Source: Hyphodiscus hymeniophilus (Eukaryota; Ascomycota; Leotiomycetes; Helotiales; Hyphodiscaceae). From it: a stretch of DNA of 64,000 nucleotides. Where the stretch lies: positions 186,001 to 250,000 of the forward strand of contig VNKQ01000012.1 in assembly GCA_016508695.1 (NCBI GenBank), written 5' to 3'. Shown here one piece after another: positions 45,166-56,541 of the stretch. Both the position numbers and the translations under genes were made by a program. Position 1 is the first letter of the stretch. Each line of letters begins with the position of its first letter. A model generated the notes under the pieces. It made no database searches. It worked only from the letters and a program-made list of their open reading frames with translations, and had not been told where the DNA came from.

Positions 45166-45948
45166 TCAATTCGCAGTGAAATATCCACCTCGCAGAGTAT
45201 ACTTGAATTCAAATCGTGGGATTCCGTCTTTCGGCAGATTGTACAGAAATCCGTTCCAATCCGCACGCTCCGAGCCATCCGTGATGAGCGATGAGAGGTC
45301 GAGCAGTCTTTGTATGATAGACTCATTTACTTCGTCCCAATTAATTGAAGCGCCTGCAAGAAGTTTGATATCCTCAACGGGTGGTCCTTCAACCAAGATA
45401 TTGCTAGGGCTGCAATCCCCGCGGACGATATCAACGTCCAAGACCATAGGAAACAGCAAAGCAAACTCAGCCTGCCAATCATATTTGCGATACGGTCTAG
45501 CCCCGCAAGCTCTCTTCCAGACATTATCGTCGAAAGCCAGCTTTCTCAGCTCTTTGATTTTCGGCATGGTACTGACAATGGTTTTCAAGGTGTCCGTGTG
45601 GAAATTCACGCGACATAGAGTTCCTGGTCCGAAATAAAGCATGTCGATTGCTGGGTTGATATACATCAGGCTTTGGTGGCGACCTGCATCTTAGAAAGCA
45701 CCGATGAGGTGCCAGTCACGACAATAAACCATTCGGGACTCCTTACAAGTCTTCAGAAGGACACATTCCAGACTGCTCTCTTTGGCTCCAATGAGCTTTC
45801 CATCCTCCATGACCATCTTCACTTCAACGACGTGACCATTAGGGCATGCTTCTGCCCAGATCATCTCTCGTAGTTCGATAGGGAGCTTTGGGAAAGGCTC
45901 AAAGGTATCGAAGGAGGATGACATCTTACAAGACCGATGTGGAGGCAC
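45166..45948 (-). CDS. 2EXR-domain protein
   Basis: Two exons joined by an intron of about 70 nt (GTAAGG donor within the KTC codon run, CAG acceptor at about 45690). The first exon has the hallmark start FPKLPIELREMIWAEA and the second LMYINPAIDMLYFGPG. Across the junction the protein reads LLKTCRHQSLMYINPA, in frame and family-like. 2EXR proteins are abundant, poorly characterised fungal proteins with an F-box-like N-terminal helix. No enzymatic motif is seen. Starts at 45948 (MPPHRSC) or 45924 (MSSSFD). Confidence 0.75.
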
Positions 45949-46811
45949 AGAAGGTCGTGATAGTCAACGTTGACAGTCGACGAGATGTTGACAGGCAGCA
46001 AAGCTTCGACGGGCAAACTGCTGTGATACAACGATGATAATTACGACGATGTATCAACAAGGACAACGTGAGGATGATTCTTGAAGTTGGTATGTCAAAG
46101 GCGAAAAGTTGTTGTTAACTTGTTGTAGTTCAGCAGAATTCGCACTATTTTATAACAAAATATGAACGCACGATTAAGCGACGCTAGAAAACAGCTAATT
46201 TGGTGTATCAGTGAATGGAAGCATCAAGTGATCTTCCCCTTATTTGAATGTTGACGATTGAATTGTACTTGGACGGAATGAGAGGTAGGCGCTTATGCAA
46301 ATCGTCTTCTTTACCAGGTTGCAATCCCAAGCACTCCTCTCCAAGACTATGCAATCAACAAAAAAACCCCAAACGGAGTATCTCACATTTCAGGCTCAGC
46401 AAGAGGTCGCTACAATACTGCAGACGATGTCACGGACCCGTTCGAACGCATCGGAGACCAAACTTCCACCGATAGATGTCAAAGGGGTTGCACGAGCGTC
46501 TGTCTCGGAGAGAACTTCAGATTGCATCAGTTGGTGGAGAACATGCAAGAGTCAGACATCGGCCACAGATACGAAACTTGGTGACCGCCGCCAGAACGAG
46601 CAAACAGAGTCTGGCTACTTTGGGCGACTCCCTGGGCGTGGCAGTACAGATATACTTCGTTGAGAGCAGGAACTTTCCGTTCGTGTTGAATGGCATATTG
46701 ATTGAAGAAATGGCTTGGAAAACCTCAGCTTTGGCATTGAAACCCGCCAGCAACTTCGGGATTTACATCACTTTGTCAAAATGAACCTCGCCTGCTTTGA
46801 AAACACGCCAA
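45949..46811. other. 2EXR upstream and TLG2 3' flank
   Basis: No gene is supported. Overlapping plus-strand ORFs at 46295-46784 (up to 122 residues) have no recognised family and no clear splice signals. Confidence 0.4.
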
Positions 46812-47947
46812 TCAAGGCGGTGGTACATTCTCCTCGACGGGTTGGTTCTTCCGCTTCGGCTTAACTATCAGCAATATAAACATTCCCACCACCAGTAGAA
46901 TTAATAGTAGTATTATCCTCCGCTTCGTCCCTTTCCTTTGGTATCCACTTGCGACTTTGAGTTCCTTATCCGCGGCTTTCACGTCCACCGCCATCCTCTC
47001 CACATTATAGTCTATTCGATCCAGCATCGTCCCCTGGTCAATTACCATGCTTTGTAGTTCTTTGAATATGTCCGCCAACTCGATGATGCCTTGTGCAATG
47101 TCCATAATTTCGCGCTCTCGTTGCATTATTGCCGAGTCGTTAGACGTGAGTTGTTTTTGGGATGTTTGTTGTAAAGTTGATTGCGAGTAGGATTTGTCGG
47201 CGTCGGATTCCATCAACGAGGGATCGGTGTAATTACTGTATAAAGGTGTTGATGAACGTTCTGTTCCAGCATTTGGGTTGAGACCCGATAGGCCACGCAG
47301 CTCTATTACTAGTCAGCATTATTTCACCAGCGATGCGAAGAGAAACATACTCTTAAGATAAGTACTCTGCTTCTTCCTAAACCCGGCAGAAGCCTCCTGC
47401 ACCCGTCCTGCCAACGAAATCTGGATATTTCGAGCCATAGTTTCCTCCCCCTTACTGATACCCCCACTATTCCTGCTTTCGCGAACCATCGACTCAACCC
47501 TTTGGATTGCCTTCTGACAATCATGAAACCCCTTCGTGATATCCTGCGTCAAGCGCTCGATCTCCCCTTCCTCACTCCTCTTGACCTCTTCATCGTCGAA
47601 GCCCGGTAGCACATGCTTCTGATGCAGTTTCTCCAACTTTTGACTCTTGTTCGCGATATCTGTTAGGTATTCTGTGACCTCGTCGCTAATGTCTGCCCAT
47701 CGAGGGGGTAGTAAGTCCATTTCTATTACAGCGTCGCCATCGTCTTCGAATGCGCCGGCGGACATAAGACCGCGGCGCTCTTCGCCGAGTGAGAAATCGG
47801 AGTAGCCATTCCCAGTGGATGATGAGTATTTGGTTTTCTTGTTGGGATGATGTGTGTAGGATTGGCGATATGAGATGTAGCTGCGATTGTTAGTTGAAAC
47901 TGGTAGTATAAAGGGAGGACATACAGGTTAGTGCGATCGCGCCACAT
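46812..47947 (-). CDS. TLG2: t-SNARE Tlg2 / syntaxin-16
   Basis: A Q-SNARE of the trans-Golgi network and endosomes needed for retrograde traffic. Three exons: 47947 to about 47925 (MWRDRTNL, the conserved Tlg2 start that binds the SM protein Vps45), about 47880 to 47350, and about 47304-46812. Spliced, the N-terminus reads MWRDRTNLYISYRQSY and then an Habc region (MDLLPPRWADISDEVTEYL, KLEKLHQKHVLPGFDDEE). The SNARE helix (IMDIAQGIIELADIFKELQ, zero-layer Gln in ELQ) is followed by RIDYNVERM, a basic KGTKRR stop and one C-terminal transmembrane helix (ILLLILLVVGMFILLIV). All parts are present. It is divergent from calmodulin over 338 bp. Confidence 0.93.
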
Positions 47948-48285
47948 GACGGAGTTGGGAGACCGCAAACTTGTTCGGAGCTGCTTATGGAGGCGTAGAT
48001 TGCATAGAGAGAAGTTTTGGGGTCATTGGTTTGGGTAATGTGATGGCATATCATGGAACGAGGTGTCTTTGGACCGCCTTAGACATGAGGCTGAATCACC
48101 TCTTGAGCTCAAAAGGGCCACCGTAGGCGCAACTTGAGAATCACATCTGCCAATCTTGCCCACAATCAACAAGTCAACAACTCGTCTCTCACGCATCCTA
48201 ACTCGAACGCCTTTTTTGCACTTTGAGATATTATTCTCTTAATTGCATACCCCAACTTCCTACTTGACCACACATCAACAACAAT
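47948..48285. promoter_or_regulatory. divergent promoter, TLG2 / calmodulin
   Basis: A 338-bp shared promoter between two housekeeping genes. A CT-rich, A-rich stretch precedes the calmodulin ATG. No TATA box is evident. Confidence 0.5.
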
Positions 48286-49285
48286 ATGGTACGAGCCATC
48301 CCTGAAGAGAGTGATAAACACAACCCCGCTATGGTCGTGTCGTCAGCCGCGCAACGAAGAGTTGACAATAGAGAGGGGTTTGATCGCTGACTTATTACTA
48401 TGCAGGCTGATTCTCTGACCGAGGAGCAGGTCTCCGAATTCAAGGAGGCTTTCTCTCTGTTTGTGAGTGTTCTTCTTGCAAGACCTTCAGCTACAATGAG
48501 AATGGGCGGTTATGTTTGAGGACCTTTACTAATTAGTTACTGCTTCTTAGGATAAGGATGGTGATGGTTAGTACTCCGCTCTCCCTTTACGATTCGTCGA
48601 AGAAGTGCGATCCTTTCGTGCCGTTTGTAAATCGATCCCCCACCTACCCCTGAAGACGAAGCCTCTCCCCGAGCCTTGGACATTCCCGCGTTGGAGGAGC
48701 AATGGGAAATAATACGGATTCGCCGAGAGGAAGGCTGATGGTTCTTTGCAGGACAAATCACTACCAAGGAGCTTGGCACCGTTATGCGATCCCTTGGCCA
48801 GAACCCCTCCGAATCTGAGTTGCAGGACATGATCAACGAGGTTGACGCTGATAACAATGGCACCATCGACTTCCCAGGTACGGATGCTGTCAGATTCGCT
48901 GCGGTTACGAGATTTTAACGATCTGGCAGAGTTTCTCACCATGATGGCAAGAAAGATGAAGGATACCGATTCCGAGGAGGAGATCAGAGAAGCCTTCAAG
49001 GTTAGGAAAGATCTTGGAGCCTTAAGATGGTCTGAGTGCTGATGTTCCTGTACTAGGTCTTCGACCGTGACAACAACGGCTTCATCTCCGCCGCTGAGCT
49101 CCGTCATGTGATGACATCGATTGGCGAGAAGTTGACGGATGACGAGGTTGATGAGATGATTCGAGAGGCTGATCAGGACGGTGATGGACGAATTGACTGT
49201 ATGTGATCATGCGATACTTACTTTAAGACCATACTGACATAGTCGCTTAGACAACGAGTTCGTCCAGCTTATGATGCAGAAGTAG
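48286..49285 (+). CDS. CMD1: calmodulin
   Basis: Ca2+ sensor controlling kinases and phosphatases in cytosol and nucleus. Seven exons (48286-48288, 48406-48462, 48551-48566, 48752-48877, 48930-49000, 49057-49198, 49251-49285) sum to 450 nt, 149 residues. Exon 1 is the ATG alone and exon 3 only 16 nt, which is why simple ORF calling misses it. Four EF-hands are intact: [36 protein letters not shown] and [12 protein letters not shown]. Starts [17 protein letters not shown] and ends LMMQK, the universal calmodulin ends. Useful as a phylogenetic marker for placing the organism. Confidence 0.98.
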
Positions 49286-50526
49286 TGGGTTTTTCTTTTG
49301 GTCATTTCTGCGAGTGAGGAATAAACCTCAGTGCTGGGACGCTGGACATCAACCGGAGTGCAAGACGGAAATGTAGCTTAGGAAGGACTGGAATAACGTT
49401 GCGATGATTACCCTTCCATACACGCATGGTTCCTTATTTGAGTATTCCGAGTGATATCACCTCTACATTTCATACAAATTTCGCCTCGTGCAGTTGCACC
49501 CGAGGATTGAGACGGTTCTGGCCTCTTCCAATCTGGACAAGCATGGGCTCGCGAGGCGGACTAGGCTCCTATGCTTTTCTTTGCACAATTTCTGGCTTTG
49601 CAATCATCTTCTCTGGACGAAGTCGTTCCTGTTTGTTTGGTGCCTCAACTAAGCCGTTCAGAAAATGTGAAATGGTGAGGTGGAAGCTACTAGTAAAGTG
49701 GGAATATGTGCAAAGCTTTGATCTTCCTATACCGAATTTTAAGTTTCACCGGGACATATGATTCTCAGCTGCTATAATACCATGTTGGCGACCAGGTTTC
49801 GAGGCTCAATTAGTTGGCGTAAACGTACCTGTCCTTCTCAATCTGGAGGGATGGCTGGTCATGAGACTGTGTTTCCCGATGAACCAAGAATGCCCTGAAT
49901 AAACATCAGATAGGTGTATGAAACATGGGAATCGTTCTTTGCGGCTGTTCCTGGCTACTAATGTAATGATATATACAGCTCATAGCACATTTCCCAATGA
50001 AGGTCGAGATGAATCTCATAATTGCAACGGGGAAAAGTGCATTGGGAGTAAAACTCAAGGCTCTGCTCATAATCCCTGGTAATTAGAGTTCTTTTAAGAA
50101 ATCATCAGTATTACATGAAACGACTATAGTAGAAACTCGGATATATATAAGAGCTTCTCCGATGCATTTCGCTGTAGACTTTCATATCACATGCGATCAG
50201 CCCCTGAGTTTTGACAACCTTGGCGGCGGCCCCAGCTTTGCGGCTACGCTGCATATCCCTACCAGTATGGGCGTCGCTTCTTCCATCACAAGTAAGCCAA
50301 GCATTGCAGCAACCACTTCAAACTTCTTATCAAGCACCTTCTCTTATTGTTATATCTTCTTTCCATCGCTCCTTGACTCAATTTTAATCTTTCCACTTTG
50401 AAACCTGTATTGACGTCGCTTATCTCAAGTCTGTCCCTTGTAATAGGTCTCTCCTGGCAAAAGGCATGTGTTGATATCCATTGAACATACCCCCAACCCC
50501 TCCTCATACAAGTTGGGTACACGATC
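49286..50526. other. calmodulin 3' flank and GH47 promoter
   Basis: 1.2 kb without a supported gene. ORFs up to 111 residues lack family resemblance. Confidence 0.45.
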
Positions 50527-52367
50527 ATGCCAGCGCTCCGCAGAGGGCGAATCGCCGTGCTCACTGTGGTCTTCGTTTTGACAAGTCTCTATTATCTCAC
50601 GAACCAGCGCAACACCTGGAACTATGGTTACAGCGCCATTCCCTCGACATCGACCCCCAGCGACAGGCGCATACCTTGGTCGAAACTCCCCGAACACTAC
50701 CCCGTCACCTCCCTCATACCACTACCCACTGGTAGGCCCGTCGAGATACCTATAATCCAATCCAAGCCTCCCACAGAAGATGCCGCGCAAAAAGCTGAGA
50801 GGGTCAGACGACGGGATGCTGTCAAGGAGAGCTTCACACACAGTTGGAATGGTTACAAGAGGCACGCGTGGCTGCGTGATGAGGTTTCCCCGATATCAGC
50901 GGGGTTCAAGGACACATTTGGCGGGTGGGCTGCGACGTTGGTCGATTCCTTGGACTCGCTGTGGATTATGGGCTTGAAGGACGATTTTGAGATCGCGGTC
51001 AATGCATGTCAGCAGATTGATTTCAGCATGACGGATGCGAAGGATATCAATGTATTTGAGACAACGATTAGGTATATGGGAGGCTTTTTGGCCGCTTATG
51101 ATATCAGTGATGGCAAATACCCGGTCTTGCTATCGAAGGCTGTGGAGGTGGGAGAATTGCTCATGAGTTGTTTCGATACGCCCAATAGGATGCCTATTTC
51201 GAGGTGGGACTGGCAAAAGTGAGTCCCCCCTGTGATACTGTGATGGTAGTGGTGTCTGATTAGAACAGGTATAACCAAAATCAAAAACAGATAGCACCTC
51301 AGAGGATGCTGGTTTCTGAGCTCGGCTCACTGAGTCTAGAGTTCACACGTCTCTCCCAACTGACAGGAGAGCCAAAGTATTACGACGCCGTCCAACGGAT
51401 AGCAGACGAGTTCGAAAAAAGTCAAGACTCGACTAAACTCCCAGGCATGTGGCCTGTGAGTATTGACGCCCAAAAGCCTTCCTTCTCGGATGACACCTTG
51501 TTCACGCTTGGTGGAATGTCTGACAGTTTATACGAATACTTCCCGAAGCAATTTCTCATCCTCGGTGGACTGCTTTCGCAACCCAAAACTCTCTATGAAA
51601 ACTTCATTGAAGTTGCTAAGAAGGTTATGTTCTTCCGAATTTACAATCCCGACAACCTCCCTATCATGATCTCAGGAGATATTCGCATGAAAACAGGGGG
51701 AGTTGTTGACCTCCAGCCTCGAGGCCAACACCTGACCTGCTTTGCAGGTGGCATGGTCGGTCTGGCATCTCGCATCTTTGATCGTCCAGAAGATCTCAAA
51801 ATTGCCGAGGAGCTGGCAGCGGGGTGCGTTTGGGCGTACGATGCGAGCGTGAACGGCATCGCTCCAGAAATATTCTCTGTGATGCCCTGTCCCACAAACT
51901 ATGACTGCAAATGGAGTGAGCAAGTCTGGCATGATGGCCTTGCCAAAGCATATGGACATACCGATGAACCAGCAGACAAGCTCAAGACCAAAGCCCAGGA
52001 GATTATCGCTCAACGCCGTCTCACACCAGGCTTTACAGCCATCGATGACCACCGTTACATTCTGCGCCCTGAAGCTATTGAGTCTGTGTTCCTAATGTGG
52101 CGGATCACAGGGGATCGCAAGTGGCAGGACGCTGCATGGCGGATGTTTGAGCGGATAGAGAAGGTGAGCCGCACGGATGTAGCAGCAGCAGCTATCTATG
52201 ACATTACGCAGACGGGAGAGGGGCTGCAACAGATGGATAGTATGGAGAGTTTTTGGCTCGCGGAGACGCTGAAGTACTTCTATCTTTGTTTTGAGGAATT
52301 TGGAGTGGTTAGTTTGGATGAGTTTGTCTTAAATACCGAGGCTCATCCACTGAGGCGGCCAGGATGA
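50527..52367 (+). CDS. class I alpha-1,2-mannosidase, GH47, type II membrane protein
   Basis: Trims alpha-1,2 mannose from N-glycans in ER or Golgi. Two exons (50527 to about 51219 and about 51270-52367). A short N-terminal tail and a signal-anchor (IAVLTVVFVLTSLYYL) precede the (alpha/alpha)7 barrel. Family hallmarks: the conserved start RRDAVKESFTHSWNGYKRHA, GFKDTFGGWAATLVDSLDSL, VFETTIRYMGGFLAAYD, HLTCFAGGMVGLASR, RYILRPEAIESVFLMWR, DSMESFWLAETLKYFYLCF and the Ca2+-binding FVLNTEAHPL (Thr of the NTEAHP motif). Acidic catalytic residues are in conserved positions. This copy is probably one of several GH47 paralogues in such genomes. Confidence 0.94.
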
Positions 52368-52450
52368 TTTCTATTACCTTTAGAGCTTAATTTAGTTATG
52401 GTTTGTCTATGTTATAGCCTTGTGCGGCAATTTGGCTGTGAATGCTTTAA

Positions 52451-53160
52451 TGTTACTCTGCCCCGTCAGGGGCAGAGTAACAACCAACAACCTCTCTTTA
52501 CCCCCTCCCCCGCCTCTCCTTACCTAAGCCGCGCTGGCCTTAGATTTATTATTTCTCAGGCGATTCCTTCCTTCAATTTGAGTAATTGTTATAGAACGTG
52601 ACTATATAACCTTCGTCATATGCAGGCTCTTCGTAACAAGTGTACGTCTAGTTCTTTCCTTTCCTACTAAGAGGGTAATACCTAGTCTTGTTTTCTTTAA
52701 CCTCATATACGTCTTTGCTTTTTTATCTTATTCCCCCTATTACCTCTATTCCCATAACACTCTTCCTTTTCTTTACTTTACGTCAAGTCATTATGGCGTC
52801 GCGTTTAATAATTGCGAGTAATGAGAACACTACTTCACGCCGTCTCAAGGAGGCTACCAAAGCTCGAGTAAAGGCAAAGTTTAACGCGGTCGAAGCAATC
52901 TTGCCTTAAAGTATGCGTCTAGATAGCGATACACGTGATTAGGACGAGATTGTATTCTAGTAACTATGACTTAGTCGTCAAGATGTCCTAGAGTCTATAA
53001 AGTAGTAATTCCTTAATTTCGTCACAAATAAAGACCTTCCTCTCCGGTATAATCCTCCTTCCTACCTATAGTAGGGAGCTCGAATCGGTATTACTAATAC
53101 TAACCTTGCTTGATATATAGTTTGAGCAACGAAGACGCCCAAAAGTACTTTTAGAGGGGA
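52451..53160. mobile_element. LTR-retrotransposon relic (5' LTR end with terminal hairpin)
   Basis: It begins TG then a perfect 13-bp stem (GTTACTCTGCCCC, loop GTCA) at 52452-52481, a form common at the start of fungal LTRs. The following 600 bp are CT- and AT-rich, unlike nearby genes, with a 38-codon ORF at 52793-52909 (MASRLIIASNENTT) that could be a gag start. No second LTR, protease, RT or integrase is present, so it is a fragment or a decayed solo element. The right border is a guess. Confidence 0.45.
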
Positions 53161-54251
53161 GGCACACCACTCAATACTAGTGTGGCACGTATGTTCTTTG
53201 AGTATCTCGCCAAAGGCCACACCAGCACGATTCTGACGACTCGAGTGAGTCTCATCCCTTTGTGGCTTTCGTGTAAGAATTCTTTACAGTCGAAAATTTC
53301 GCCGGGGCAGCAACAGTAACAGCGACAGCGACAGCGACATTGACAGTATAGAAAAGCCACCCACCATTCCACGCGAAAGGCTTATGCAAACCCGCCAAGA
53401 GTCAAAACCGCTTAGATGGGCGAGATGTCAGCAGACTCACGCGCTCCCCGTCGCAATCAAGCACATGAGCTATCAAGACCGTGTCAGCAACCCTCCAGCG
53501 ACTTAGGCGATATATGCCGTGCGACGGCACCGCAGCGATATGCGTGTGCGATGATGAATTCCACGCTTCATACCAGTCTTGCCGTGCCCTGCCTTGAGAT
53601 GATGGATGGACTTTCGTATCTCGAATACTATTCGTCTCGAGGCAGTGGATGATTGAGGTGCGAGGAACTGGAGATGCAATATCTAGCTGGTACAAGCTGC
53701 CAAGCTCAGCGGATTGGGGAGACGTGGTATATATATCCAGGATTTCGTCCACATTGGCGCAAGGTTGTGTCTTCTCGGATGGACGAGCATCCCGTACTGT
53801 GTGCCAGACTCGGATGTGGGCTCGGGCGAGGACGTGAATGTTTCTGTAAGCTTGCTGGTAGGTAGAGTGAAGGAAGACTAGCTGTGTTGAAGTCGGTGGC
53901 AAAATGAATGAGTCGACCCGGTATTGATGGAGTGGAGGAGGATTAGTTGGTTGGTGGGTGAGTAGGTAAGCAAGAGCAATGAATGTCAGTAACTCATTCG
54001 CGAACAGACGACGCTATTAGCGATTGTGAAGAGCGAGCTGACGAAACCTCTGCGCAAAATAGATCAGAGTAAACAACAAAATCACCGCAGAGCTACATTC
54101 TGTGTTTGACAAAAAATGTATTGTGATGTTTCCCCAATAACGCCGGACTCGGAAATTTGACCCAATCTGTACCTCGCGGTATAATGAAACCCAAACCCAA
54201 CCCAACCCCAGCCGCCCGGAAATGAGAAGCTCGTGCAAATTAATAGCTTTG
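53161..54251. other. intergenic region
   Basis: A 166-codon minus-strand ORF (53402-53902) and its overlapping frames resemble no family. A CAGCGA-type hexamer stutter is at about 53316-53345. This is the 3' flank of the P450 to the right. No supported gene. Confidence 0.4.
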
Positions 54252-56541
54252 TCAAACCTGCCCAGTCTGTGCGTTCCTAAGTAACACCCTCAGGTCTGGT
54301 TTCTCCCAGAGAGTATAGCCTTTGGTATCTCTTTCCCAGTCAACCTCATCGCTATTGAACCAGGCTAGGTCGTATTGCCAGAACATCTTCGCTAGAACCA
54401 TTCTCATCTCTAGGTATGCGAGGCTACAAACGTTAGTAAATCCGAGGAGAAGCGGTGGTGAAAGGGTCTCGAGAAATAGAGAAGCCACTCACTTCCTGCC
54501 CAAGCAGCCTCGTGGTCCATAGCTGAAGGGTAAGCTGGTCTCCAAACGATCTCCGCGTTGGCCATCGAATTCGTTTTTAAGCCAGCGCTCGGGGATGAAG
54601 GCGCTTGGATTCCAGAAATTGATGGGATCTCGGAGAACCGACCATGCATGTACTGAGACTCGAGTCTGCTCACCGTCATTAGCCACCTTATTGTCATTGA
54701 CATTTCTGCTCTACTTACCCCTTCAGGGATCCATTCTCCGTCAATCTCACATCCTCCTTTTGGTACTATCCGGGACAAATGGCCTGCACCCGCAGGCGGG
54801 TATATCCGCAGACCCTCCTCAACGACAGCGTTTAGATACTCGCATTCCATCAGTGCCTTAGAGGTAATTTCTGCCAACGACGAAAACCTTGAGCGGACCT
54901 CATGCTGTAGACGAGATAAGGCAGCTCTATTTTGGCCAAGATAGTATGTAACTCCAGACAGGAAAGTTGCAGTTGTGACAGCTCCGGCCATCATGATGAC
55001 GTTGAAGTGCGATGCGATTTCGAGTTCGGTAGCTTTCGGTCCTTTTGATGTTAGGATGTGGAACATGAAATCTTTTCGACTGGTGATTTTCTTGAGGCGG
55101 CTTCAGGATATTAGTCGGAGAATGGAGCACATGTGTGAAGACACTTACGCCTCGGTATGCTCAGTTGCATATTCTGCATGTCTATATAGCGACGTCTTCA
55201 TACGATCCGTCTTGTACCATTCCAGAAAGGAGAATAGGCCAGGAATGACACAGACAGCTCTCATCACATCGTTCATGTAGGTGGTATTGACGATGACATC
55301 TGCCCAGTGGTATCGGTATTCTGCAATCAATCATAAGCCATGATGTCCGAATCACTCCAAGCTGCACCACATACCAGGTTGTTCTGCAAGCCTTGAATCG
55401 AACGAATCCCCAAAAGACATTTCTCCTACACGCCGGCCTCGTTAGCCATGACTTAGTATCTGCCACCACAGTCCACGTCCGCTTACCCATGATATTGAAT
55501 GTAACATAATTGAACTGATGGACGATGTTGATGCCTCGTTTGCCATCGGGACTCTGAAGATGCCCAATTTGATGCACGAACTCGTCGGTCCTCCTGGTTA
55601 AAACGTCTTCATTTTCGAGCAAGTTTGAAGTGCTGAATGCAAAACTCAACATGCGGCGCATGCGCGAATGTTCCTCCCTATCTGTCTCATTGATGATGTT
55701 CATAGAATGGTCGACCTCGGGGGTGAAGAAGATCGGATCCTTGACCATGCTCGGCACGGTCCGTGTCCCAAAGCCATAGATGACTTTCTGCGCCGCATGC
55801 GAGTTGAAGCTCAGATGGTTGGGAGCGATGCGCACAATGGGGCCTAGATCGGAAGAAGGCATTAATCATCTGTCCGAAATCGCGCCACTGAGCTGCATAA
55901 CAGGGATGAAAGTGGGGTGGGTGAGGAGTGAGATAAGGCTAAGTCTGTAGGGACTGATGGGACTAGATGCTCACCCCACTTCTGATGCCACCCATGATTC
56001 TTCCAAGGCCCGCGACCGGCGAGAATCGTATGGTACCAGAATCCCTGTTGTCATGGTAGAGTAGTCAGCATCCGGCCAGTCGGTAAACTTTTTTTTTTTC
56101 GCGGAGGAGGGGTAGGAGGGGTAAGAGGAAGGCCTGCGAGTCGCAAAGCAAGTCCTGCGAGTCGCAAAGCAAGTCCTGCGAGTCGCAAAGCAAGTCTAAA
56201 GCAATGCAGAACAAGCACACTTACGTTTGAGTATGGAGCCAGAAAAGGCCCTGGGAACCGTGCAAGTGGATGGAGCAGCCTTAGGTAGACTGCGCGGAGG
56301 ACGACAGTGAGCACAATCTGTGAGAAGAGGGTCAGTATTGCAGCATTTGGGAGGTAGTTTGGAACAAGAGTGCGAATGGGAGCAGGAATGGGAGTTGAAA
56401 TTGAAGTCTCGCTGGGTCACCCACCAGATATAAAGCAAACCACACCGGGTGCTGCTTGTATGTGTGTTGCAGAGCCTCCAACGCCGTTTTACATGTATTC
56501 CCCGCCGCGTAGAGAACGTCTCGAGCATAAGATAACGCCAT
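54252..56541 (-). CDS. cytochrome P450, benzoate-hydroxylase / isotrichodermin-hydroxylase-like
   Basis: Heavily split, at least eight exons. The start MALSYARDVLYAAGN at 56541 leads to KQHPVWFALYL, spliced to the anchor IVLTVVLRAVYL and LHPLARFPGPFLAPYSN (56312-56221). A short exon GFWYHTILAGRGPW is at about 56041-55975. GPIVRIAPNHLSFNSH then HSRMRRMLSFAFS come from the 55.85-55.49 kb exon. Further exons hold the I-helix VIMMAGAVTTATF, EEGLR (ExxR), FIPERWL and the heme loop FSYGPRGCLGRK, ending NAQTGQV. The I-helix lacks the usual Asp/Glu (AGAVTT in place of AGxxTT with acid), common in this family. Introns were placed by frame and resemblance; two middle ones are uncertain. It has no other biosynthetic neighbour. 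Confidence 0.85.
56133..56195. repeat. 21-bp minisatellite, three perfect copies, in a P450 intron
   Basis: Three identical 21-nt units at 56133-56153, 56154-56174 and 56175-56195. On the gene's strand each unit ends in a CGCAGG, a potential 3' splice site. Confidence 0.9.

Noticed and set aside
46295..46784. Overlapping plus-strand ORFs upstream of the 2EXR gene
   Set aside because: Two frames overlap without splice signals or homology.
53402..53902. 166-codon minus-strand ORF in the gap before the third P450
   Set aside because: No family resemblance, long overlapping ORFs in other frames of the same stretch, and no promoter or splice context. Treated as a random ORF.
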